Shown: in pieces, positions 26,598 to 35,151 of the stretch
Layout of the letters: each line of letters starts with the position of its first letter
Position numbering within the stretch: the first letter of the stretch is position 1
Origin: an uncultured Clostridium sp.
GTDB lineage: Bacteria > Bacillota > Clostridia > Lachnospirales > Lachnospiraceae
DNA: 64,000 nucleotides
Direction: 5' to 3'
Assembly (NCBI GenBank): GCA_934438135.1
Contig: CAKSBP010000014.1
Location: forward strand, 1 to 64,000
Program-made: the position numbers and the translations under genes
The notes under the pieces: generated by a model
The model's database searches: none
Seen by the model: the letters and a program-made list of their open reading frames with translations, nothing else
What the model was told of the DNA's origin: nothing

Positions 26598-27047
26598 ATG
26601 AGTAGAATTGATGAGGTCAGAGCTCTTATGATGCAGGCAATGAAGGATAAAAATAAAGACAGAAAAGATGCATTATCTGCATTATTGTCTGCCCTGAAAA
26701 ATAAAGCGATTGACAAGAGAGCTGATTTAACAGAGGAAGAAGAAAACCAGGTAGTTTTAAAAGAAATCAAACAGATGAAAGAAACACTGGAAATGACTCC
26801 TTTAGACAGAACAGATATTATTGATGAGTGTAACTTAAGAATTTCCGTTTATAGTGAATTTGCACCTAAAATGATGGATGAAACTGAAATTGAAGCGGAG
26901 ATTAAAGAATGCCTTTCTGAACTGGGAATTGAAAATCCAACTGCCAAAGAAAAAGGAAAGATTATGAAGACATTAATGCCAAAAGTAAAAGGAAAAGCAG
27001 ATGGTGCATTAGTAAATCAAGTGCTTGCTAAATTTTTAACTAAGTAA
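26598..27047 (+). CDS. GatB/YqeY domain-containing protein
   Basis: Helical protein of 149 aa belonging to the GatB/YqeY family, related to the tail domain of the amidotransferase subunit GatB that binds tRNA. It is entirely YqeY-like: MKDKNKDRKDALSALLSALKNKAID at the start and the end GKADGALVNQVLAKF. The biochemical role of free YqeY is not established. AAGGAGG at 26583-26589 sets ATG 26598; longer in-frame starts lack a site. In many Firmicutes it follows rpsU, which is not present here. Confidence 0.9.
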   Translation: MSRIDEVRALMMQAMKDKNKDRKDALSALLSALKNKAIDKRADLTEEEENQVVLKEIKQMKETLEMTPLDRTDIIDECNLRISVYSEFAPKMMDETEIEAEIKECLSELGIENPTAKEKGKIMKTLMPKVKGKADGALVNQVLAKFLTK

Positions 27048-27203
27048 AAGAAAGATATTCCTTTTTTAGAAGATATAGGTTATAATAAAGAAGAAATTAT
27101 GAAGAAGGACGACCTTCTTTTGATAGAGTAACGTTTCCAGTGCAGTTACATAGAATCTGGAGGTTTACTTGAGAATACACGAAAAGATATGGAGGAATTA
27201 ATC

Positions 27204-28076
27204 ATGGCATTAGTATCAGCAAAAGAAATGCTTACAAAGGCAAAAGCAGGAAAATATGCAGTAGGCCAGTTTAACATCAACAATCTGGAATGGACAAAAT
27301 CTATTTTATTAACAGCACAGGAATTAAAATCTCCTGTTATTCTTGGTGTTTCCGAGGGTGCAGGGAAATATATGTGTGGTTATAAAACAATTGTTGGAAT
27401 GGTAAAAGGAATGATTGAAGAATTAAATATCACAGTTCCTGTTGCATTACATCTTGACCACGGCAGCTTTGAAGGTGCAAAAGCTTGTATCAACGCAGGT
27501 TTCTCATCCATTATGTTCGATGGCTCCCACTATCCAATCGAAGAAAATGTTGCAAAAACTACAGAATTAGTTAATGCTTGCAATATCTTGGGATTATCTC
27601 TTGAAGCAGAAGTTGGTTCCATTGGAGGAGAAGAAGATGGCGTTATCGGTGCTGGTGAAGTTGCAGATCCTCAGGAATGTAAGAGAATTGCTGATTTAGG
27701 TGTTACTATGTTAGCAGCTGGAATCGGCAACATTCATGGTAAATACCCAGAAAACTGGGCTGGTTTAAGCTTTGAAACATTAGATAATATCCAGAAATTA
27801 ACTGGAGATATGCCATTAGTATTACATGGTGGTACAGGTATCCCAGCTGATATGATTAAAAAAGCTATTTCTTTAGGTGTTGCTAAAATCAATGTAAACA
27901 CAGAGTGTCAGTTATCATTTGCAGATGCTACAAGAAAATACATCGAAGCTGGAAAAGATCAGCAGGGTAAAGGATTTGACCCTCGTAAACTTCTTGCTCC
28001 TGGTGCAGAAGCAATCAAAGCTACAGTAAAAGAAAAAATGGAATTATTCGGTTCCGTTGGAAAAGCGGAATGCTAA
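27204..28076 (+). CDS. fba: Class II fructose-bisphosphate aldolase
   Basis: Zinc-dependent aldolase of 290 aa cleaving fructose 1,6-bisphosphate to dihydroxyacetone phosphate and glyceraldehyde 3-phosphate in glycolysis. Catalytic and metal residues H83, D85 and H86 are in LHLDHG; the phosphate-binding LHGGTGIP and the NVNTEC motif follow. ATG 27204 follows GGAGGA by seven bases. The TATAAT at 27081-27086 may be the -10 box, with a poor -35. It is terminated by an 18-bp hairpin shared with the convergent ydjI. The related gatY/kbaY tagatose aldolases are alternatives, but the standard glycolytic role is likelier. Confidence 0.93.
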   Translation: MALVSAKEMLTKAKAGKYAVGQFNINNLEWTKSILLTAQELKSPVILGVSEGAGKYMCGYKTIVGMVKGMIEELNITVPVALHLDHGSFEGAKACINAGFSSIMFDGSHYPIEENVAKTTELVNACNILGLSLEAEVGSIGGEEDGVIGAGEVADPQECKRIADLGVTMLAAGIGNIHGKYPENWAGLSFETLDNIQKLTGDMPLVLHGGTGIPADMIKKAISLGVAKINVNTECQLSFADATRKYIEAGKDQQGKGFDPRKLLAPGAEAIKATVKEKMELFGSVGKAEC

Positions 28077-28086
28077 TCTAAAATAT

Positions 28087-28131
28087 AAAAAGACGGCTGC
28101 ATGAATGAAGTTCTCATGCAGCCGTCTTTTT
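28087..28131. terminator. Bidirectional terminator between fba and ydjI
   Basis: A perfect 18-bp stem, 28087-28104 with 28114-28131, has AAAAA and TTTTT flanks and so serves both convergent genes. Confidence 0.93.
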
Positions 28132-28162
28132 ATGTCGTTTCATTTATAACAGAAATAATTGC

Positions 28163-29164
28163 TTATACAAGCTTCTGGCCACAATTCGGACAGAAATTAC
28201 TACCTCCGGTTTTAGTACCGCAGTTCGGACAAAAATTTGGTTTCGTACCGCCCTCAGGAGCAGATTGACTATTGTTATTCATGTTCATTCCATTATTTCC
28301 ATTCATCTGCTGGTTCATACCGTTATTCATATTGTTCATCATTTGATTTGCCATCTGCATACCCATCATCATTCCAGCCATATCAGAAGCAGCACCACCG
28401 CCTCGTACTGTGCCGGAAGCAATGTCGTCAGTCATGGAAATCTGCTGATAACGGTTTAAATCGCCAACCATGCTGTGAGAAGCATTTTTCTCAATCATCT
28501 TCTGAACGCTTTCTGGATAGTTAAAGCTTCCAATAGTAAAGTTTGTAATGGTCATTCCCATAGAGTCAAGTTCCATATCAAGGTCACTCTGAATACCTTT
28601 TGCAATCTGATAGGAGTTTGCCATCAAGTTGAACATATCTTTTCCTTCCTGCATAATCCATTTCATCAGAAGTTGATCTAGAACTGCAATCATACGTTCT
28701 CTAACATCTTCTACGCAGAAAGACTGCTTTACGCCGGCAATTTTATCAATTAGGGCAACATAGTCATTTACCTTAAAAGTGAAGGTGCCGTTAGCACGGA
28801 CTGGAAGTCCTCCAGGAAGCTGCTGATTCGGTAGGTTGATAGGCCCTCTGGTTCCCCATTTTACTAAAAATTCTTTTGTATTGACGAAAAGAACTTCTGC
28901 ACGCATACCACTGTTAAAGCCGAATTTGAAGCCTTTTAAGGTTGATAGGAAAGGAATAATCTGAGATTCAATATCATAATCTCCATCATCTTTAAAGATT
29001 CCTTCAATACGTCCGTTGTTTAAGAAAACAGCGTCTTGACCTGGCTTGATAATTAGTTTGCTACCTTTTTTAATTTCACGATTACTCCATTTCCAGAAAA
29101 TCATATCTTCCCGGAATTCTTCCCATTCCACGACATTTGCAAATTGTTTTGAAAAAAGTCCCAT
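28163..29164 (-). CDS. SPFH-domain protein with C-terminal zinc ribbon (YdjI-like)
   Basis: Protein of 333 aa. The first 230 residues match the virion-core/SPFH-like family of B. subtilis YdjI. A low-complexity segment rich in Met, Asn and Gly follows (about 255-300), then a C-terminal double CxxC zinc ribbon (CPNCG then CPNCG). It is the last gene of the minus-strand operon with pspA, a YdjG-like and a YdjH-like gene, the order known from B. subtilis. In that organism the operon answers membrane stress, so this is probably a membrane-associated scaffold. GAAAGGA precedes the start. Confidence 0.88.
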   Translation of the reverse strand: MGLFSKQFANVVEWEEFREDMIFWKWSNREIKKGSKLIIKPGQDAVFLNNGRIEGIFKDDGDYDIESQIIPFLSTLKGFKFGFNSGMRAEVLFVNTKEFLVKWGTRGPINLPNQQLPGGLPVRANGTFTFKVNDYVALIDKIAGVKQSFCVEDVRERMIAVLDQLLMKWIMQEGKDMFNLMANSYQIAKGIQSDLDMELDSMGMTITNFTIGSFNYPESVQKMIEKNASHSMVGDLNRYQQISMTDDIASGTVRGGGAASDMAGMMMGMQMANQMMNNMNNGMNQQMNGNNGMNMNNNSQSAPEGGTKPNFCPNCGTKTGGSNFCPNCGQKLV

Positions 29165-29206
29165 AATGTTTTTCCTTTCTATATTAAATAAGAGTTTATT
29201 TATTGT

Positions 29207-29986
29207 TTAAAAACTTCCGCCGCCGCTTGAGTGGCTGGAACCACCACCGCCACCACTGGAATTGCCACTGTGATTCTCATTTTCCTTTGGCTTTGGTACT
29301 TTTTTGATAGAAGTACGGATATACTGGTCGCGACGTACTAGTACCTTGGAATTCAGTGGGTTTAAGTAGGTAGAAGCACTGGTTGTACCTCTTCCCCCTG
29401 CATTTCGTACCATTGCAAATACAATTAGGAATCCGATTAGTAAGGAAACCCCAAAAGTAATAAGCAGTTCAGATGGTGTAAATACAGCATACATTCTACT
29501 AAATTTGGATAAGTAGCGGTCTGTCAAAGTTGTGTAGCGGGAAAATGCTTTATAGTATTGCTGGTTGGACATATCGGCTTTAATGGAGTTATAAATCCGA
29601 TCACATAAACTGTCGGTTACACGTTTACTACACGCTCCATTACCTGAAATCGTCAGTCCTCTATTCGAGTTATCCATATCCACCAACAGTATTACATAAT
29701 CATCTGATACCTTATGTTGCTTTGCAAAATCAATTATATAGCTGTCACGGTTATTGTATCCATTCATTCCATCTATTGTAACAATCATAACGTCACAGTC
29801 GTATTTCTGGCTTACTTTATCCAGCTGGCTGGTAATATCCTCTGATTCTTTACTTGTCAGCAGTCCGGCATTATCGTAAATCCTTGTATTATCCGAAACA
29901 GAAGCTTTAGCCATAAAACCGGGGTAAAAGGTAGTTATTATCATACAAAGCAGAAAAAGCAGCGGGGAAAATTTCTTTTTGTTCAT
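29207..29986 (-). CDS. TPM-domain membrane protein (YdjH-like)
   Basis: Protein of 259 aa with a cleavable-looking N-terminal signal segment, a TPM domain (about residues 35-150, with the typical YDNAGLLT start and DVMIVTIDG), a membrane helix near 165-188, and a glycine- and serine-rich tail ending GGGSF. TPM domains are linked to membrane protein quality control or phosphatase-like activity; function here is inferred. It begins at the TAATG junction with the upstream gene (one-base overlap). Confidence 0.85.
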   Translation of the reverse strand: MNKKKFSPLLFLLCMIITTFYPGFMAKASVSDNTRIYDNAGLLTSKESEDITSQLDKVSQKYDCDVMIVTIDGMNGYNNRDSYIIDFAKQHKVSDDYVILLVDMDNSNRGLTISGNGACSKRVTDSLCDRIYNSIKADMSNQQYYKAFSRYTTLTDRYLSKFSRMYAVFTPSELLITFGVSLLIGFLIVFAMVRNAGGRGTTSASTYLNPLNSKVLVRRDQYIRTSIKKVPKPKENENHSGNSSGGGGGSSHSSGGGSF

Positions 29987-31101
29987 TAGAAACCACCTCC
30001 TATCAATAACATAATTAGGTTAATCAGCACAAAGCTTCCTAAACTAATGAGTGCGAACCAGCCTGCCACTTTCTTTTTACAGATAGGCGGTTTCCCAACA
30101 ACTTTTCCGGTCTGGCCATTCATGGCAAACATATAGTCTTTTCCGTTATAATTATAAGAAAGCATCCAGACAGGAAGCATAGTATACTCAGCATTTCGCT
30201 GTTTAGCATCATAATGATGTTCTTTTATTGTAAAACTTGAGTATCCTTGAATAGTTGAACGTATATAGGAATCAATATAATGGAATGATTTCTCTTTTAC
30301 GCGAGGAAACATTTCTTTGTCAGTATAATTATATTTTTCTGCAGCATAACCAGATAAATAAGGTGCTGAGAATGGCTTGAGATTTTCATAAGGAAACGGT
30401 TCCATTAAATCCATCAGACCGTCCTCCATTTTTTTAGAAGCATCTGCAGGAATTCGGTTAAAGTTTAAGTCTACTTTACGGTAAATATGATAATAACGGG
30501 TTTCCGTATAATTATAATCGGAATCTGAAAAATGACGTACTTTTGTGGCTGTTCCCATAGCCTCTCCACGCCCATTTATATCATAGAGCCAGAATGGAAC
30601 ATACATACCGGAAATTCCTTTGACCCGATCAGCTTTTGAAAAATCAGAAGGGGTTACCAGTCCATGGTGGCACCATTTTTGAAATGCAGTATGAGCTTCC
30701 TCTTCACTAATTGTAAATGGAAGAACAGTAGCAGGAGCCATGCTTCCGGTGAGACGTTCACCGATAATCATAGGAGAGCCACAGTAGCTGCAGGTAGTAG
30801 CCGTTGTATAGGCATCTGTAATTAATTCTGCACCACAGTTTTCACAATGGTACTGAATGGCTTCATTTTCTCCATACGTTCCGTATGTAGACTTTTCCTT
30901 AAATTCTTCATAATCTCCATTTACTTCTTCTACGTTATCGGTAGAATTATCGGCTTCCTGATAGCTGTCTGCAGAATCGTTGACGGAAGCCATGTCTTCG
31001 ATTTTTATTTTTCTGCCGCAGCTGTCACATTTTAAAAGTCCCGAATCTGCATCGTAGCTCATGTTAGCACCGCAGTCAGGGCATTTGTATTGAAGAACCA
31101 T
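29986..31101 (-). CDS. Zinc-ribbon membrane protein (YdjG-like)
   Basis: Protein of 371 aa. Two zinc-ribbon motifs lie in the N-terminal third (CPDCGAN...CDSCGRK, then CENCG...CSYCGSP). The middle is soluble, and a C-terminal hydrophobic segment (about residues 345-368) anchors it in the membrane. It belongs to the TFIIB-like zinc-ribbon family of YdjG. GGGAGG precedes the start. It is the second gene after pspA, from which it is separated by a GC-rich hairpin that may tune relative expression. Confidence 0.86.
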   Translation of the reverse strand: MVLQYKCPDCGANMSYDADSGLLKCDSCGRKIKIEDMASVNDSADSYQEADNSTDNVEEVNGDYEEFKEKSTYGTYGENEAIQYHCENCGAELITDAYTTATTCSYCGSPMIIGERLTGSMAPATVLPFTISEEEAHTAFQKWCHHGLVTPSDFSKADRVKGISGMYVPFWLYDINGRGEAMGTATKVRHFSDSDYNYTETRYYHIYRKVDLNFNRIPADASKKMEDGLMDLMEPFPYENLKPFSAPYLSGYAAEKYNYTDKEMFPRVKEKSFHYIDSYIRSTIQGYSSFTIKEHHYDAKQRNAEYTMLPVWMLSYNYNGKDYMFAMNGQTGKVVGKPPICKKKVAGWFALISLGSFVLINLIMLLIGGGF

Positions 31102-31132
31102 TTAAAAAATCCTCCCAGATTTAAATATATGA

Positions 31133-31160
31133 AGAGGCCGCAGCTAAAGCTGCAGCCTCT
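31133..31160 (-). promoter_or_regulatory. Hairpin between pspA and ydjG-like gene
   Basis: AGAGGC and GCAGC (31133-31144) pair with 31149-31160 around a four-base loop, with one mismatch (11 bp). On the minus strand it is followed by TTCATATAT, so termination would be partial. Confidence 0.55.
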
Positions 31161-31170
31161 ATGACGTATC

Positions 31171-31848
31171 TTACAGATTCAGACTTGCCTTTAAAGCTTC
31201 CAGCTCTGCATCTACAGAAGAAGAATCGACACTGTCATATTTCTTTGCTAAATCGTCGATATCATCTTTCTTTGGTGCATTTAATTCTGCCATAGCATTT
31301 GCTTTGTCTAATGCCTGGTTTGCCTTATTCTCATAGCGTTCAAATGCGGAAATGGAACTATTCGCTCCATCAAAGGAACTGGTCATCTTATTGATACGTT
31401 CCTGTGTCTTAGCAGCAGCCATCTTCGCTTTAATAGTATTACGGCGGGATTCCAGCTGGCCAATGTCGGCAACCAGTTTATCATGCATGGCACGCATGTT
31501 ATCACTGTTATTCTTAGCCGACTGATATGCATCATTTAATGCAGCCTGCCTATTTGCTAATTCAGATTTTTTCTCAAGAAACTTCTTAGCATCACTGTCG
31601 TTTCCTGCTTGTAGAGCCTTTACAGCATAGTTTTGATATTTATCTATCTGTTGGTTACAATCATCTAATTCTCTTTTACATCTCTGTTCTTCAGCCATAA
31701 CAGAAGCTGTTTCTGCTTTTACTTTTCCGAGGTCACTGTTCAGGTTCCTTAAGCACTGATCAATCATTTTCTCAGGGTCTTCCGCTTTATCAAGTAAAGA
31801 ATTGATATTGGATGACATAATATCTTTAAAACGTGTTAAAATTCCCAT
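31171..31848 (-). CDS. Phage shock protein A family protein (PspA/IM30, LiaH-like)
   Basis: Membrane-remodelling protein of 225 aa, predicted to be almost entirely coiled coil, with the family N-terminus MGILTRFKDIMSSNIN and the AEDPEKMIDQ stretch. PspA proteins coat and repair damaged membranes. GGAGG before the ATG at 31848 sets the start; the ATG 12 bases upstream lies inside the ribosome binding site. It leads the operon with ydjG-, ydjH- and ydjI-like genes. Confidence 0.93.
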   Translation of the reverse strand: MGILTRFKDIMSSNINSLLDKAEDPEKMIDQCLRNLNSDLGKVKAETASVMAEEQRCKRELDDCNQQIDKYQNYAVKALQAGNDSDAKKFLEKKSELANRQAALNDAYQSAKNNSDNMRAMHDKLVADIGQLESRRNTIKAKMAAAKTQERINKMTSSFDGANSSISAFERYENKANQALDKANAMAELNAPKKDDIDDLAKKYDSVDSSSVDAELEALKASLNL

Positions 31849-31896
31849 AAAAACCTCCATAAAATATTGAATTTCGTATAACGGTTTCTTTATTAA

Positions 31897-31948
31897 ATCG
31901 TATGCAATACGATAGTATTAGTTTAAGCGTTTTCTTCATAAAAAGCAA
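31897..31948 (-). promoter_or_regulatory. pspA operon promoter with palindromic operator candidate
   Basis: On the minus strand TTGCTT (31943-31948) and TAAACT (31920-31925) are 17 bases apart. Just downstream lies a perfect palindrome ATCGTAT-GCA-ATACGAT (31897-31913), a plausible binding site for a repressor or antirepressor. The regulator is unknown. Confidence 0.6.
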
Positions 31949-31979
31949 GAAAATTTCCCCTGTATCTGAAAGGTAGTGG

Positions 31980-32008
31980 TTGACAACTATTTCGGTCTGG
32001 AGTATGTT
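31980..32008 (+). promoter_or_regulatory. Promoter of the methyltransferase gene
   Basis: TTGACA at 31980-31985 and TATGTT at 32003-32008, spacer 17. Confidence 0.7.
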
Positions 32009-32070
32009 AATAGTTATGTGTTATTTTGAGTCATATTAATAGAAGAAAAACGAAAGGTAAGATATAAATT

Positions 32071-32931
32071 ATGTGGATTGCAGACGGCTGGAAAGACTAT
32101 GAGGTAATTGATACATCCAGTGGAGAGAAACTGGAACGATGGGGAAAGTACACATTATTAAGACCGGATCCTCAGGTTATCTGGGACACACCAAAGAAGA
32201 ATAAAAAATGGAAACAGTTGAATGGACATTATCATAGAAGCCATAAAGGTGGTGGAGAATGGGAGTTCTTTGATTTACCGGAACAGTGGAAAATCTGCTA
32301 CAACGACTTAACGTTTCATTTAAAGCCATTCAGCTTTAAGCATACTGGCTTATTCCCGGAACAGGCAGTCAACTGGGATTGGTTTGGCAATAAAATCAGA
32401 AAAGCAGGAAGACCTGTGAATGTGTTAAATCTGTTTGCCTATACGGGTGGGGCGACAGCAGCGGCGGCAAAAGCTGGTGCATCTGTAACACACGTAGATG
32501 CTTCGAAAGGTATGGTGACATGGGCAAAAGAAAATGCAGTATCTTCTGGATTAGAAGACGCACCAATTCGCTGGATTGTAGATGATTGTGTGAAATTTGT
32601 AGAACGTGAAATCCGCCGTGGAAGAAAATATGATGGAATTATTATGGATCCTCCATCATACGGAAGGGGACCAAAGGGCGAAATCTGGAAGATAGAAGAA
32701 CAGATTTATCCGTTTATTAAACTGTGTACACAGCTGTTATCTGATAAACCACTATTCTATCTGGTGAATTCCTATACAACAGGATTACAGCCTGCAGTTC
32801 TTTCTTATATGATGAATACAGCGATAAAGGATAAATTCGGTGGACAGGTGCAGGCTGATGAAATTGGGCTTCCTGTTACGGAAAACGGACTGGTTCTTCC
32901 ATGTGGTGCATCTGGAAGATGGGAGAAATAA
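32071..32931 (+). CDS. SAM-dependent methyltransferase, RlmI/RlmK-like
   Basis: Class I methyltransferase of 286 aa. Motif I is VLNLFAYTGG with the SAM-binding loop at about residues 118-127, the acidic D143 follows in HVDAS, and motif IV is DPPSYGRG (193-200). The sequence matches the group of RlmI/RlmK-type 23S rRNA methyltransferases (PF10672 type), although it lacks the N-terminal PUA domain of E. coli RlmI. The substrate is therefore only inferred to be rRNA. The ribosome binding site is weak (AAAGG). It is monocistronic, ending before the S10 promoter. Confidence 0.82.
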   Translation: MWIADGWKDYEVIDTSSGEKLERWGKYTLLRPDPQVIWDTPKKNKKWKQLNGHYHRSHKGGGEWEFFDLPEQWKICYNDLTFHLKPFSFKHTGLFPEQAVNWDWFGNKIRKAGRPVNVLNLFAYTGGATAAAAKAGASVTHVDASKGMVTWAKENAVSSGLEDAPIRWIVDDCVKFVEREIRRGRKYDGIIMDPPSYGRGPKGEIWKIEEQIYPFIKLCTQLLSDKPLFYLVNSYTTGLQPAVLSYMMNTAIKDKFGGQVQADEIGLPVTENGLVLPCGASGRWEK

Positions 32932-32945
32932 AAATGTAGAATATG

Positions 32946-32982
32946 ACGTGATCATCCACGAAAAAAGGATAGATGATCACGT
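32946..32982 (+). terminator. Terminator-like hairpin after the methyltransferase
   Basis: ACGTGATCAT (32946-32955) pairs perfectly with ATGATCACGT (32973-32982), loop 17, followed by ATATCTTCC. T-run is weak. Confidence 0.5.
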
Positions 32983-33059
32983 ATATCTTCCTATATAAAT
33001 GGGAAAAATATAAACGCTGAACTTTTGCTGAAAAGTTTAAATATTTTTTGAAAAAAAAC

Positions 33060-33088
33060 TTGCAATGAGAAGAATAGTAGTGTATACT
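33060..33088 (+). promoter_or_regulatory. S10 operon promoter
   Basis: TTGCAA at 33060-33065 and TATACT at 33083-33088, spacer 17. Start of transcription near 33095. Confidence 0.82.
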
Positions 33089-33094
33089 AATTAT

Positions 33095-33376
33095 TGCTGT
33101 GGCATTGATAGCTAAGAAGCGTGAGGTTGCCTTGTCAAAGGACAAGGGTTTTCCGTGGAGCGAATGCTGAGTTAGGAAACTGGCGACAAGTCACTGTACA
33201 AGAACATAATATTCTGTAACGGACGTAAAGTCTAATCGGGCAGAAAACCGTCGTGTATAATTTCTGGTTATGGGAAAGTTGTGATACACACGGATGAGTG
33301 TACAGTCACCGCTTGTCGTACTGAAAAGTGTGAAAACAAAGTTTCACAAAAGTGCGAAAAGGAGGCGACTTTTTTT
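33095..33376 (+). promoter_or_regulatory. Large structured leader of the S10 operon
   Basis: The 280-base leader folds into several domains. A hairpin CTTGTC-AAAG-GACAAG (33131-33146) lies within a GCATT/AATGC stem (33102-33106 with 33163-33167). A long-range helix closes a 135-base domain: CGACAAG (33184-33190) pairs with CTTGTCG (33312-33318), and ACTGTACA (33193-33200) pairs with 33299-33306. Inside it CCGT(C)GTGTAT (33249-33259) pairs with 33284-33293. A final hairpin is near 33328-33347. In E. coli, L4 binds a leader here to repress the operon; this leader probably serves feedback control but its fold is not the E. coli one as far as I can see. Confidence 0.6.
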
Positions 33377-33694
33377 ATGGCAAGTCAAGTAATGAGAATT
33401 ACACTGAAGGCTTATGATCATCAGTTAATCGATCAGTCAGCTGGAAAAATTATTGAAACTGTAAAGAAAACAGGTTCTAAGGTGAGTGGCCCAGTGCCAT
33501 TGCCAACTAAGAAAGAAGTAGTAACAATTCTTAGAGCAGTTCACAAATACAAAGATTCCAGAGAACAGTTCGAACAGAGAACACACAAGAGATTAATTGA
33601 TATTATTACTCCTTCACAGAAAACAGTTGATGCATTAACAAGATTAGAAATGCCAGCTGGTGTATTCATCGATATTAAGATGAAAAACAAATAA
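33377..33694 (+). CDS. rpsJ: 30S ribosomal protein S10
   Basis: S10 (NusE) binds the 30S head and also joins NusB in antitermination. It is 105 aa with the typical MRITLKAYDHQLID and the THKRLIDI segment. ATG 33377 has AAGGAGG 11 bases upstream; an in-frame start at 33281 would add a non-conserved 32-aa extension inside the leader. Confidence 0.98.
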   Translation: MASQVMRITLKAYDHQLIDQSAGKIIETVKKTGSKVSGPVPLPTKKEVVTILRAVHKYKDSREQFEQRTHKRLIDIITPSQKTVDALTRLEMPAGVFIDIKMKNK

Positions 33695-33872
33695 TAATGA
33701 ATTTGAGAAAAATCCTTAGGGTTTATATATAGAGTCCAAGCAACGATTGAAACGTCAATAGATTGTTTTAGGATACCAAGCACTCGGTTGTAGGCCATCT
33801 AGGATGATTGCAGGGAAGACCCCATGGTTAACGCTGTAATCCGCTGTAGATTAAATAGGAGGTGCGAAAAGC
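33695..33872 (+). promoter_or_regulatory. Structured rpsJ-rplC spacer
   Basis: The 178-base spacer ends in a strong hairpin, GATTGCAG (33806-33813) with CTGTAATC (33834-33841, one G-T pair), extended inwards by GG/CC. It ends about 15 bases before the rplC ribosome binding site. A direct repeat GCTGTA (33833-33838 and 33843-33848) offers an alternative pairing. Most organisms have a much shorter gap here. Confidence 0.5.
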
Positions 33873-34505
33873 ATGAAGAAAGCGATTTTAACAACAAAAA
33901 TCGGTATGACTCAGATCTTCAATGAAGATGGAGTTTTAACACCTGTAACTGTACTTCAGGCTGGTCCATGTGTTGTAACTCAGGTTAAAACTGAAGAAAA
34001 CGACGGATACAAGGCTGTTCAGGTAGGTTTTGGCGAAATTAGAGAAAAATTAGTTAACAAACCAGAAAAAGGACATTTCGCAAAAGCTGGTGTTGACGTT
34101 AAGAGATATGTAAAAGAATTCAGATTTGAGAATTCTGAAGAATATACAGTAGGTCAGGAAATCAAAGCTGACATGTTTGCAGCTGGTGATAAAATCGACG
34201 CAACTGCAACATCAAAAGGTAAAGGATTCCAGGGTGCTATTAAGAGACATAACCAGTCCAGAGGACCTATGGGTCACGGTTCCAAGTTCCACAGACACGC
34301 AGGTTCCAATGGTGCTTGTTCCGATCCTTCAAGAGTATTTAAAGGAAAAGGAATGCCAGGTCATATGGGTGCTGTAAAAGTAACTACACAGAACCTTGAA
34401 ATTGTGAAAGTGGACGTTGAAAATAACTTAATCTTAGTTAAAGGTGCTGTACCTGGACCTAAGAAATCTATGGTAGAAATCAGAGAATCAGTAAAAGCTA
34501 TCTAA
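33873..34505 (+). CDS. rplC: 50S ribosomal protein L3
   Basis: L3, 210 aa, is an early 23S-binding protein lying near the peptidyl transferase centre. The family start MKKAILTTKIGMTQIF and the loop GHGSKFHRHAGS-like stretch are present. AGGAGGTGCG precedes the ATG by about eight bases. It is separated from rplD by 25 bases. Confidence 0.98.
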   Translation: MKKAILTTKIGMTQIFNEDGVLTPVTVLQAGPCVVTQVKTEENDGYKAVQVGFGEIREKLVNKPEKGHFAKAGVDVKRYVKEFRFENSEEYTVGQEIKADMFAAGDKIDATATSKGKGFQGAIKRHNQSRGPMGHGSKFHRHAGSNGACSDPSRVFKGKGMPGHMGAVKVTTQNLEIVKVDVENNLILVKGAVPGPKKSMVEIRESVKAI

Positions 34506-34530
34506 GCTTTGAGGAAGGAGGAACACACAA

Positions 34531-35151
34531 ATGGCAAACGTATCAGTATTTAATATGGAAGGCAAAGAAGTTAGTAAACTTGAATTAAACGATGCAATCT
34601 TTGCTGCACCTATAAATGAGCACCTGGTTCATATGGCTGTTGTGCTTCAGTTAGCAAACAAACGCCAGGGAACACAGAAAGCAAAAACACGTTCTGAAGT
34701 AAGCGGTGGCGGAAGAAAACCTTGGAGACAAAAAGGAACAGGTCACGCTAGACAGGGTTCAACAAGAGCTCCTCAGTGGACAGGTGGTGGCGTAGTATTC
34801 GCACCTAAGTCTAGAAATTACTCTTTCAAGATGAACAAGAAGGAAAAAGCAGCTGCTATCAAATCTGTTTTAACTTCTAAAGTTAACGATAACAAGTTCA
34901 TCGTTGTTGACGAATTAAAAATGGACGAATTCAAAACAAAGAAAATGGTTGAAGTATTAAACAACCTGAATGCAAACAAAGCATTAGTTGTTCTTGCTGA
35001 AAAGAACGATGCAGTTCAGAAATCAGCTAAAAATATTCCAACTGTTGCTACAACATTATCAAACAGCCTTAGCGTATATGACATCTTAAAATATGATTCA
35101 CTTGTTATCACTAAGGATGCTGTTGCAAAAATTGAGGAGGTGTACGCATAA
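34531..35151 (+). CDS. rplD: 50S ribosomal protein L4
   Basis: L4, 206 aa, lines the exit tunnel and in some bacteria represses this operon. The conserved tunnel loop GGGRKPWRQKGTGHARQGSTRAPQ is intact (near residues 64-88). The end of the gene overlaps rplW by one base (TAATG). Confidence 0.98.
   Translation: MANVSVFNMEGKEVSKLELNDAIFAAPINEHLVHMAVVLQLANKRQGTQKAKTRSEVSGGGRKPWRQKGTGHARQGSTRAPQWTGGGVVFAPKSRNYSFKMNKKEKAAAIKSVLTSKVNDNKFIVVDELKMDEFKTKKMVEVLNNLNANKALVVLAEKNDAVQKSAKNIPTVATTLSNSLSVYDILKYDSLVITKDAVAKIEEVYA

Noticed and set aside
33281..33376. Possible N-terminal extension of rpsJ from 33281
   Set aside because: It runs through the structured leader, is not conserved in S10, and the strong ribosome binding site is at 33359-33366.
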